Shown here one piece after another: positions 6,383-11,467 of a stretch of 11,467 nt of DNA; within the stretch, counting starts at the first letter, position 1; each line of letters begins with the position of its first letter. This stretch comes from Patescibacteria group bacterium (GTDB lineage: Bacteria; Patescibacteriota; Minisyncoccia; Phycocordibacterales; PALSA-1337), in NCBI GenBank assembly GCA_028871265.1, contig JAGWNR010000010.1:1-11467 (forward strand), in the 5' to 3' direction. A program made the position numbers and the translations under genes. A model generated the notes under the pieces. The model made no database searches. It saw only the letters and a list, made by a program, of their open reading frames with translations, and had not been told where the DNA came from.

Positions 6383-6436
6383 CCCATCGTTGACTCCCCC
6401 GAATCAAATCGGGAGAGCTGACGAGGGTCCTTTTTT
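6383..6436 (+). terminator. terminator of module B
   Basis: TCGT (6387-6390) with ACGA (6421-6424), flanked by CCC/GGG, and CCCGA with TCGGG as the inner stem over ATCAAA. GGGTCC-TTTTTT follows. It shares TCGTTGACTCCCCCGA and ACGAGGG with the module A terminator. Confidence 0.8.
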
Positions 6437-6460
6437 GTTTTCAAGAAGAATATTATTCAT

Positions 6461-6516
6461 GTCATTCCCGCCCCCGCCTTCGCGGGGATGACAATATGGT
6501 GTGTAGGGATGACAAG
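6461..6516. repeat. REP-like inverted repeat (GTCATTCCCGC family)
   Basis: GTCATTCCCGC (6461-6471) pairs with GCGGGGATGAC (6482-6492) with one G-U, over a 10-nt loop containing CGCCTTCGC. A partial copy GGGATGAC (6507-6514) follows. Similar GTCATYCCCGC palindromes are common dispersed repeats in many bacterial genomes. No U-run follows on either strand, so it is not a simple terminator for dnaK, whose stop lies 3 nt beyond. Confidence 0.6.
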
Positions 6517-6518
6517 CC

Positions 6519-8426
6519 TTACTTCTTTTCTTTAAACTCCGCATCCTTTACATTATCCGCACCACCCTGGTCGCCACCCTTGTTCCCTCCTTGATCATTG
6601 GGCGTTGAACCTTGAGCATTTCCTTGGCTCATATACTGACCTATCTTCTGAATCTCATCAGACAAAGCCTGCGTCGAAGCCTTGATAGCGGCCAAGTCTG
6701 GTGTAGCGGAATCCTTAACGCGCTTCAGGTCAGCGATCTTATCCTCGATAGACTTTCGTAGATCGGCCGGCACTTTATCACTGGCGTCTTTCAAGGCTTT
6801 TTCGGCAGTGTAGACCAGTTGCTCGGCAATATTTTTTGCTTCAATCGCTTCCTTTTTGGCCGCATCAGCGCTGGCGTTTAATTCGGCATCTTTCTTCATC
6901 TTCTCAACCTCTTCCTTGGACAAACCGGACGAAGCGGTGATCTTGATGCTATTGGACTTACCTGTGGCCTTGTCCTTGGCACTGACGTTAAGGATACCGT
7001 TAGCATCAATGTCGAATGTAACTTCAATTTGAGGCATTCCGCGAGGTGCCGGTGAAATTCCACCCAGGTTGAACTGACCAAGCGACTTGTTATCAGCTGC
7101 CAAAGGCCTTTCACCCTGGGTAATGTGAATCGTCACTTCTGTCTGATTATCAGCGGCTGTCGAGAATACTTGCGAACGTTGCGTCGGCACGGTCGTATTC
7201 TTTTCAATCAATTTCGTTGCCACGCCGCCCATCGTTTCAATGCCGAGCGACAACGGAATAACATCGAGCAAGAGCACGTCGTGAACGTCGCCACCGAGAA
7301 TGCCACCCTGAATAGCGGCACCAACCGCGACCACTTCATCGGGGTTAACTGACATATTCGGCTCTTTGCCAAAATACGCCTTGACCGCGGCCTGCAATGC
7401 CGGCATGCGCGTCTGACCGCCGACTAGGATGACCTCGTTGATATCGCCAACCTTGAACGGTGAAGCGTCCATGGCGCGCTTGGCGATCATCATGGCGCGA
7501 TCGACGAATTCCTGTGTGAGCTCTTCGAGCTTGGCGCGGGTAAAGGTGACCAGCAAGTGTTTCGGCCCGTCCGCACCGCTGGTGATGAACGGAATGTTGA
7601 TCTCGGTCTGCATCGCCGTCGAAAGCTCGATCTTGGCCTTCTCCGCGGCCTCATCGAGACGTTGCAATGCCAGAGCGTCTTTCTTCAGATCGACACCATT
7701 TTCTTTCATGAATGTATCGGCCAGCCAATTGACAATCTTGGCATCGATGTCGCGACCACCCAGGTGGCTGTCGCCGTCGGTGGATTTTACTTCGATTGTA
7801 TCTGCACCAACGTCGAGCACGCTGATGTCGAATGTTCCGCCACCGAAATCGAATACAACTATCTTTTCATCTTTTTTCTTGTTAAAGCCGTAAGCCAAGG
7901 CGGCCGCGGTCGGCTCGTTGATGATGCGCTTGACATCGAGCCCGGCGATCTGTCCGGCGTCTTTGGTCGCTTGGCGTTGGCTGTCGTTGAAGTATGCCGG
8001 CACGGTTATAACGGCCTCGGTGATTTTCTCGCCCAGGCGCGCTTCGGCATCGGCTTTCAATTTGGCCAAGATCATGGCCGACACTTCTTCCGGTCGCAGC
8101 CATTTGTCACCCATGTGGACTTCTATGCCGCCATTGGTCGATTTGCGCGTCTCGAACGGCACGTTTTTAATATCTTTCTGTACGCCGGCTTCGTCGTAGG
8201 TGTGGCCCATGAAGCGTTTGATCTGGAAGATGGTGTTTTTTGGATTCGTCACCGCCTGCCTCTTGGCCAAGAGGCCGACCAGTCTTTCGCCTGTTTTACT
8301 TTGCGCGACAATTGAAGGAGTCGTTCTCGCGCCTTCTGCATTTTCTAATACTTTCGGGGTACCCGCCTCCATGACCGCTACCGCGCTGAAGGTCGTTCCC
8401 AGGTCTATTCCGATGATTTTACTCAT
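6519..8426 (-). CDS. dnaK: molecular chaperone DnaK (Hsp70)
   Basis: DnaK is the cytosolic Hsp70 that binds exposed hydrophobic segments of unfolded proteins under ATP control, working with a J-protein (here at 501-1421) and GrpE (not in this window). The 635 residues are full length. The phosphate-1 motif [13 protein letters not shown] is at 6-18, phosphate-2 [11 protein letters not shown] at 192-202, and the adenosine motif [11 protein letters not shown] at 332-342. The interdomain linker DVLLLDV is at 383-389, followed by the substrate-binding sandwich (to about 500) and a helical lid. The tail is Gly/Gln/Asn-rich and ends KDAEFKEKK, a relaxed version of the usual EEVDAEF tail. The only candidate promoter is weak (GATAAT, 8443-8438, overlapping the stop of the upstream gene). 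No CIRCE operator is seen. Confidence 0.98.
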   Translation of the reverse strand: MSKIIGIDLGTTFSAVAVMEAGTPKVLENAEGARTTPSIVAQSKTGERLVGLLAKRQAVTNPKNTIFQIKRFMGHTYDEAGVQKDIKNVPFETRKSTNGGIEVHMGDKWLRPEEVSAMILAKLKADAEARLGEKITEAVITVPAYFNDSQRQATKDAGQIAGLDVKRIINEPTAAALAYGFNKKKDEKIVVFDFGGGTFDISVLDVGADTIEVKSTDGDSHLGGRDIDAKIVNWLADTFMKENGVDLKKDALALQRLDEAAEKAKIELSTAMQTEINIPFITSGADGPKHLLVTFTRAKLEELTQEFVDRAMMIAKRAMDASPFKVGDINEVILVGGQTRMPALQAAVKAYFGKEPNMSVNPDEVVAVGAAIQGGILGGDVHDVLLLDVIPLSLGIETMGGVATKLIEKNTTVPTQRSQVFSTAADNQTEVTIHITQGERPLAADNKSLGQFNLGGISPAPRGMPQIEVTFDIDANGILNVSAKDKATGKSNSIKITASSGLSKEEVEKMKKDAELNASADAAKKEAIEAKNIAEQLVYTAEKALKDASDKVPADLRKSIEDKIADLKRVKDSATPDLAAIKASTQALSDEIQKIGQYMSQGNAQGSTPNDQGGNKGGDQGGADNVKDAEFKEKK

Positions 8427-8438
8427 AATTTTAATTTA

Positions 8439-8690
8439 TTATCTGATAAGTGTGATTAATGCAAGAATCCAAGTTCCGATTACAAGGCCGATAGTCCATC
8501 CTACCTGTTTTTTATTGAAGCTGTTTTGTTCTGAGACTAATTGTTTATATTGTTTTGCAATTAATAAGTTCAGACAGTACGACAACTTCATTTCATGTCC
8601 AATGTTTGGACTACCACTGGCATGGCCTTGTGCTATTTTAAGTATTTCTTCGTTGCTTGAATCTAGTGTCAGATTTCTAATATCGTCCAT
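8439..8690 (-). CDS. small tail-anchored membrane protein, hypothetical
   Basis: This 83-residue protein is not recognised. It has a soluble, mostly helical N-terminal part (about 1-60, with KQYKQLVSEQNSFNKKQ just before the membrane) and a single hydrophobic C-terminal helix, VGWTIGLVIGTWILALITLI, so the topology is tail-anchored. The ATG at 8690 is used here; a TTG at 8705 in frame is possible but falls at the -35 box of the divergent promoter. No good promoter or SD is visible. It lies 12 bp upstream of dnaK on the same strand, and its stop codon overlaps the weak dnaK -10 box, so the two may be co-transcribed. Confidence 0.65.
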   Translation of the reverse strand: MDDIRNLTLDSSNEEILKIAQGHASGSPNIGHEMKLSYCLNLLIAKQYKQLVSEQNSFNKKQVGWTIGLVIGTWILALITLIR

Positions 8691-8698
8691 TTTAATAC

Positions 8699-8727
8699 TT
8701 GACAATTAACTAATAATTTGCTATCAT
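8699..8727 (+). promoter_or_regulatory. consensus promoter of the 8838-9233 gene
   Basis: TTGACA (8699-8704), exactly 17 bp, TATCAT (8722-8727). The start near 8734 leaves a leader of about 104 nt, the longest ordinary leader in the window. Confidence 0.75.
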
Positions 8728-8759
8728 TCTGCCCAGACTGATGATGTTTCTTGAGAGCG

Positions 8760-8813
8760 GTTTAAGCTAGCTTTGAGGAAGTAAATCCTTGCTTTTTCGG
8801 AGCTAGTTTAAAC
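8760..8813 (+). promoter_or_regulatory. long hairpin in the leader of the 8838-9233 gene
   Basis: GTTTAAGCTAGCT (8760-8772) pairs along its whole length with AGCTAGTTTAAAC (8801-8813), 13 bp with one G-U. The 28-nt loop contains a possible AGGA/TCCT stem. No U-run follows, so it is not a terminator. The SD (AAGGAT) lies outside the stem, 7 nt before the ATG. It is unlike the leaders of modules A and B. Confidence 0.5.
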
Positions 8814-8837
8814 TTCAACAATCAACCAAGGATAATT

Positions 8838-9233
8838 ATGAGTGTTACTGCAATTAAGCTTGACTCTGCTCGTGTCAACGAAATCTTCATGGACTGTATG
8901 TTCAAGGACGACGAAGACAAAAGCAAATTCGTCAGAGCTGACGGCATAGTCTGCAACGTTGGTTTTCATCCTGGCCGTCTTGAATCCCACAAGAACGAAA
9001 TCATCGCAATGCTTGACGAACTCCCTGATGACTTCAAGGAACCCGGCGGCGGAGGGATGTCTTTTCTTAACGCCTGTAACGACAAACACGGTAATCAGTG
9101 GACTGGAATGCACCGCGACATGGAGCAACTGTTCCAACTCGGAATCGGTATCCGCAAAGTCAAATGTCTGCTTCCGCGCGAGATGTGGGGCTCTCTGCCA
9201 GGTGGTATGCCGTATTACGTTATTACCAACTGA
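8838..9233 (+). CDS. conserved-looking hypothetical protein, 131 aa
   Basis: This 131-residue soluble protein is one I cannot name. The N-terminal half is acidic (DCMFKDDEDKSK, then LDELPDDFKEP). The C-terminal half is rich in Gly, Met, Trp and aromatic residues, with motifs GGGGMSFLNACNDKHG (about 74-89), QWTGMHRDMEQLFQLG and REMWGSLPGGMPYYV. Such a dense C-terminus looks like a conserved domain with a binding pocket, and from memory it resembles uncharacterised bacterial proteins, but no catalytic motif stands out. The start is secured by the SD AAGGAT. The gene has its own consensus promoter, a folded leader and a terminator, so it is an independent unit divergent from the small membrane protein before dnaK. 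Confidence 0.8.
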   Translation: MSVTAIKLDSARVNEIFMDCMFKDDEDKSKFVRADGIVCNVGFHPGRLESHKNEIIAMLDELPDDFKEPGGGGMSFLNACNDKHGNQWTGMHRDMEQLFQLGIGIRKVKCLLPREMWGSLPGGMPYYVITN

Positions 9234-9258
9234 TCCACACAAGACCAAACGATTCACC

Positions 9259-9295
9259 AAGGCGCACGACCAATCGGGTACGGCGCCTTTCTTTT
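9259..9295 (+). terminator. terminator of the 8838-9233 gene
   Basis: AAGGCGC (9259-9265) pairs with GCGCCTT (9283-9289); ACC/GGT can pair within the loop. TTTCTTTT follows. Confidence 0.8.
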
Positions 9296-9319
9296 ACCTA
9301 AGCCTTTCAATGTACTACC

Positions 9320-9568
9320 TCACTGCTTCGCTCTCACTTCGTTCGTGCTTCGCAGTGCAAGCACCTCCACTATCTTCGCCGGGCTGTGGTGGCCTTTGAC
9401 GAGCTTGACGGACCTTCCGGGGAACAATCCCCGGACGATGCCGAGGACTCGCCTGTTGGCCATGCCCCGCTCGGCTTTTTCTTTGACAGATATGAAGTAG
9501 AGATCATCCGACTTTTTCTCTACTTTTTCTGTTTTTGCTCCGGTTTTTACTTTAATTTTAATGAACAC
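9320..9568 (-). CDS. DUF167/YggU family protein
   Basis: This 82-residue protein has the DUF167 (YggU) layout: a first strand IKIKVKTGAKTEKV, then YFISVKEKAERGMANRRVLGIV (the conserved A..G.AN core) and the final strands GRSVKLVKGHHSPAKIVEV. The biochemical role of the family is not established. The start is GTG at 9568; no ATG precedes the conserved strand, so GTG is accepted. The last dozen codons (9320-9358) lie in a repetitive stretch with inverted CACTGC/GCAGTG ends and may be a repeat that lengthened the tail. It converges on the 8838-9233 gene. No clear promoter is seen. Confidence 0.85.
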   Translation of the reverse strand: MFIKIKVKTGAKTEKVEKKSDDLYFISVKEKAERGMANRRVLGIVRGLFPGRSVKLVKGHHSPAKIVEVLALRSTNEVRAKQ

Positions 9569-9597
9569 TGGATTGATATGTGCTTTTTGCGGTCTAT

Positions 9598-9626
9598 AAA
9601 AATTAACAATAATCTTGTTAATTTTT
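9598..9626 (-). terminator. AT-rich terminator hairpin after the MntA-HepT operon
   Basis: AAAAATTAACA (9598-9608) and TGTTAATTTTT (9616-9626) form an 11-bp perfect stem over 7 nt. On the minus strand the stem ends in TTTTT, as expected for the leftward operon. Because it is symmetric it may also work weakly on the plus strand. A second hairpin, CACGCA-AAAAAT-TGCGTG (9659-9676), lies closer to the operon but has no U-run. Confidence 0.5.
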
Positions 9627-9680
9627 CATAGTGGGTAAATAAACATACCCTCACCCTTCACGCAAAAAATTGCGTGGAAA

Positions 9681-9998
9681 TTATTTAAAGGAAGGCGCAC
9701 GCGTCGGTTGACTCATAAAAAATTCAAGCGATGAGAAATATGGCGAAGTGAGATTATTCCAAGGTCTCACCTTGGATGTAATTTTTGTTGCAGTGACAGC
9801 CGAACATGATAGGCAGAGGATTGTTCGAGGTGCTGCCTTGGGCTGCGGCGCAATTTGAAGTACCGGTGCAACGGAAATCACCCGACCACGCAGTTCCCCG
9901 TCAACTTCAATCACAGCAAACCGCACACGCATCAGTCGGCCGTTTTTGTCGGCAATAATTCGCTCGAATATTCCTTTGTTTCCAGATTGGATGAGCAT
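9681..9998 (-). CDS. small hypothetical protein, third gene of the MntA-HepT operon
   Basis: This 105-residue protein starts MLIQSGNKGIFERIIADKNG and continues MRVRFAVIEVDGELRGRVISV, a beta-hairpin-like stretch. It then has an Ala/Pro linker, a cysteine pair LCLSC (61-65) and the C-terminus SPYFSSLEFFMSQPTRAPSF (85-104). From memory this tail recurs in uncharacterised Parcubacteria proteins, but I cannot confirm that here. The frame extends into hepT up to 10085; the ATG at 9998, 1 nt after the hepT stop (TAA-C-ATG), is the natural start and implies co-transcription and translational coupling. Whether it takes part in the toxin-antitoxin function is unknown. Confidence 0.7.
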   Translation of the reverse strand: MLIQSGNKGIFERIIADKNGRLMRVRFAVIEVDGELRGRVISVAPVLQIAPQPKAAPRTILCLSCSAVTATKITSKVRPWNNLTSPYFSSLEFFMSQPTRAPSFK

Positions 9999-9999
9999 G

Positions 10000-10449
10000 T
10001 TATTTTTTGTTTTGGCCTGATTTAACAATGTAATCCGTAAAAGCTTTACTGAATGTTTTGAAAACTTCATGCGATGATCGGGCATATTTAATAACTTTAG
10101 TTCTGTCTATATTATCATAATCGTGTACAAGCTTGTTTCTAAACTTGGCCATTTCTTCGTGCTCTTTGGCAAAATCTGCTTTGATAATATCATGTTTTCC
10201 AAGTGACAAAATTACATCATTATAAGTGGCCGGATTTTCGTGAAAATTTTGGGCTAAAATATGCGATCCGACATCAAGGATTATTTGTATTGATAATTGA
10301 AGCAAATGCTCCAAGGCTATATATTTTGAAGGATCATTGCCTTCTAAAAGCTCTTGGTCCGATAATCCAAGAATATCCTCTACAAAATCAGTATTTGTCT
10401 TCAAGCGGAATAGCTTGTCTTGAATTGTTTCTTTTTGTTGTTGAGTCAT
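10000..10449 (-). CDS. hepT: HEPN-domain toxin (HepT-like RNase)
   Basis: This 149-residue helical protein carries the HEPN active-site motif RNKLVHDY: R104, H109 and Y111, that is Rx4HxY. In the characterised HepT-MntA systems this Arg/His pair cuts RNA and the Tyr is the residue that MntA modifies with AMP to silence the toxin. All three residues are present, so the toxin appears active and subject to that control. The fold of long helices and the length (about 140) fit the family. The ATG lies 3 nt behind the mntA stop, so the two are coupled. Confidence 0.9.
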   Translation of the reverse strand: MTQQQKETIQDKLFRLKTNTDFVEDILGLSDQELLEGNDPSKYIALEHLLQLSIQIILDVGSHILAQNFHENPATYNDVILSLGKHDIIKADFAKEHEEMAKFRNKLVHDYDNIDRTKVIKYARSSHEVFKTFSKAFTDYIVKSGQNKK

Positions 10450-10452
10450 GAT

Positions 10453-10863
10453 TTATGCAAATAATTCTCCGAGATATTGGCTCTGAATAGCTCGTAGCGG
10501 CTTTGTATCTTCATAATCCCTACGAGCGATATCTGCCAATCGATTCAAAATAGACCTATCGTCTGCAAAAAGTACTTTTCCTTCTCCAAGAGTTATAATA
10601 TATCGTAACAAAGGTGTCCTCAACTTTGGCACGTTCACAACATCCACCTGGTCTCTGCCGTACACGCGCTCCAAAGCACCACGAATATCTTCTACTCTAC
10701 TTTCTTGATCATCATTACTCATAGATATTGGAAAAGCCACGGCCACATCGATATCGCTCATAGGACCTGCTGTGCCGCGGGCATACGAACCAAATAAATA
10801 ACCAACAACCGCGCCATTTTTGCGCATTGTATCAATAATGAGTTGTTTGCTTTCGGAATTCAT
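10453..10863 (-). CDS. mntA: minimal nucleotidyltransferase antitoxin (MntA-like)
   Basis: This 136-residue protein of the MNT class of the polymerase-beta nucleotidyltransferase fold has the motif GSx10DxD, in GSYARGTAGPMSDID (G25, S26, D37, D39). A likely third metal-binding Asp is D74 in QVDVV. MNT proteins transfer AMP from ATP to the Tyr of the partner HEPN toxin, neutralising it; all catalytic residues are intact, so this activity is likely. It precedes hepT in the operon. The ATG lies 6 nt after a perfect TATAAT, so the mRNA should begin at the start codon. Confidence 0.92.
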   Translation of the reverse strand: MNSESKQLIIDTMRKNGAVVGYLFGSYARGTAGPMSDIDVAVAFPISMSNDDQESRVEDIRGALERVYGRDQVDVVNVPKLRTPLLRYIITLGEGKVLFADDRSILNRLADIARRDYEDTKPLRAIQSQYLGELFA

Positions 10864-10869
10864 ATATAA

Positions 10870-10897
10870 ATTATAACAAAATTATTCCAAAAATCAA
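10870..10897 (-). promoter_or_regulatory. promoter of the MntA-HepT operon
   Basis: On the minus strand TTGATT (10897-10892), 16 bp, TG-T-TATAAT (10875-10870). Seven bases beyond the -10 box is the A of the mntA ATG, so the transcript is predicted leaderless. Confidence 0.7.
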
Positions 10898-10913
10898 CAG
10901 GTTCTGATATACT
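10885..10913 (+). promoter_or_regulatory. promoter of the 10920 gene
   Basis: TTCCAA (10885-10890, weak), 17 bp, and TGA-TATACT (10908-10913), an extended -10. The seventh base after the -10 box is the A of the ATG at 10920. The -35 region overlaps that of the divergent mntA promoter, so the two probably compete. Confidence 0.6.
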
Positions 10914-10919
10914 AGTTCC

Positions 10920-11222
10920 ATGCAAACATTAATTCATGCTGATATTTTCTTTTTCGTCACGACCATTATAGTGATCGTTTTGGCGCTGCTTGCGGCTGTC
11001 ATTCTATCCTACGTCGTCGTAATTTTAAAGGATATCCGCGAGCTGTCGCGAATCGTCCGCCGCGAGGGTGAAGAAATCACCGCCGATGTCCACAATATTC
11101 GCGAAGAGATCAAGGAGGAGATGCGTTATGAAGCGCGCTCTGGCACATCCAGCATCGCCGCATTTCTGAATTTTGTGGCCACACTGGTCAATCGTCGCAA
11201 ATCGCATCATTACAAAAAATAA
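10920..11222 (+). CDS. single-span membrane protein with cytoplasmic coiled coil, hypothetical
   Basis: This 100-residue protein has an N-terminal hydrophobic helix (about residues 9-36, FFFVTTIIVIVLALLAAVIL onward). A heptad-like charged helix follows (about 37-75, LKDIRELSRIVRREGEEITAD), then a basic tail ending HHYKK. The layout resembles DUF948/YtxH-type envelope or stress proteins, but this is by shape only. It starts at the first ATG after the promoter, with no SD and no leader. It is followed after 12 nt by a gene of similar type, so the pair is likely an operon. Confidence 0.75.
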   Translation: MQTLIHADIFFFVTTIIVIVLALLAAVILSYVVVILKDIRELSRIVRREGEEITADVHNIREEIKEEMRYEARSGTSSIAAFLNFVATLVNRRKSHHYKK

Positions 11223-11234
11223 TTTAATAAAAAT

Positions 11235-11467
11235 ATGAAGAAAGAAACAACCAAAGAATCGGGTCTCTCTACAGGATCAAAAACTGCCATTGGCGCTGGT
11301 ATCGCGGCGTTTGCAGCTGCAGCCGCTGGTGCATATTATCTGTATGGATCGAGAAATGCCGCAAAAAATCGCAAGGCCGTAAAGAGTTGGGCCCTCCGCG
11401 CCAAAGCCGAAGTAATGGATGAAATAGAAAAAATGAAAGATGTGACCGAGCCAGCCTATCGCGAAGT
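11235..11467 (+). CDS. partial YtxH-like small membrane protein (cut by window end)
   Basis: The open frame MKKETTKESGLSTGSKTAIG runs to the window edge (77 complete codons, no stop). Residues about 18-38 form an Ala/Gly-rich hydrophobic segment (AGIAAFAAAAAGAYYLYGS). A basic and then helical charged part follows (KNRKAVKSWALRAKAEVMDE). The Gly/Ala anchor with a YGS step followed by a charged amphipathic helix is typical of YtxH-like proteins, and similar short proteins are common in Patescibacteria from memory. There is no SD in the 12-nt gap. Probably in an operon with the 10920-11222 gene; the function is unknown. Confidence 0.7.
   Translation, partial: MKKETTKESGLSTGSKTAIGAGIAAFAAAAAGAYYLYGSRNAAKNRKAVKSWALRAKAEVMDEIEKMKDVTEPAYRE

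Noticed and set aside
6461..6492. Rho-independent terminator for dnaK
   Set aside because: The palindrome is strong but no U-run follows on the minus strand; it fits a REP-like repeat better.
7557..8315. 252-codon plus-strand frame antisense to dnaK
   Set aside because: It is a shadow of the well-conserved dnaK reading frame; no SD, no promoter, no recognisable domain.
8808..9260. 150-codon minus-strand frame antisense to the 8838-9233 gene
   Set aside because: The plus-strand gene has a promoter, SD and terminator; the antisense frame has none.
9320..9358. Separate repeat element with CACTGC/GCAGTG ends at the DUF167 gene tail
   Set aside because: The inverted ends are short and lie within the coding frame; only one copy is visible, so a distinct element is not supported.

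Overview
The window looks like chromosome of a bacterium with a small, compact genome. The best guess is a Candidate Phyla Radiation (Patescibacteria, Parcubacteria-like) organism. This is inferred from short intergenic gaps, many small lineage-type hypothetical proteins, a lone class-B J-protein, and promoters whose predicted start sites lie almost on the ATG. TGA is used as an ordinary stop (for example at 1952-1954 and 9231-9233), so the code is not the recoded one of Gracilibacteria/Absconditabacteria. No 16S or other phylogenetic marker beyond enolase and DnaK is present, so the placement is tentative.

Layout. 17-502: a membrane-anchored hypothetical protein with its terminator, convergent with dnaJ (501-1421, minus). 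1461-2002: a hypothetical gene divergent from dnaJ, with its own promoter and terminator. 2006-3528: enolase, with a striking tandem dyad over its promoter; it converges on a Nudix hydrolase (3541-4164, minus) across a two-way terminator. 4231-6436: two consecutive modules of the same design. Each has a leftward toxin-antitoxin operon (RelE/YafQ-like, then Phd/PemK-like) whose promoter lies back to back with a rightward promoter. That promoter drives a structured RNA leader of about 100 nt, an unrelated small ORF and a terminator. The leader and terminator are conserved between the two modules; the ORFs and the toxin-antitoxin families are not. 6461-8690: a REP-like repeat, dnaK (minus) and a small membrane protein gene upstream of it. 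8699-9295: a divergent small gene with a consensus promoter and a hairpin-bearing leader. 9320-9568: a DUF167/YggU protein. 9598-10863: a MntA-HepT (MNT/HEPN) toxin-antitoxin operon with a third small gene one base behind it. 10920-end: a divergent two-gene membrane/stress-type pair, the second cut by the window edge.

How it fits together. Housekeeping genes (dnaJ, dnaK, eno) are interleaved with three toxin-antitoxin loci. Most minus-strand promoters (dnaJ, Nudix, both type II antitoxins, mntA) place the predicted transcript start within 0-4 nt of the start codon, which suggests routine leaderless translation. Against that background the two long conserved leaders at about 4750-4840 and 5915-5997 stand out as the best candidate for something undescribed: a cis-acting RNA element reused in front of unrelated small genes and paired with toxin-antitoxin operons.
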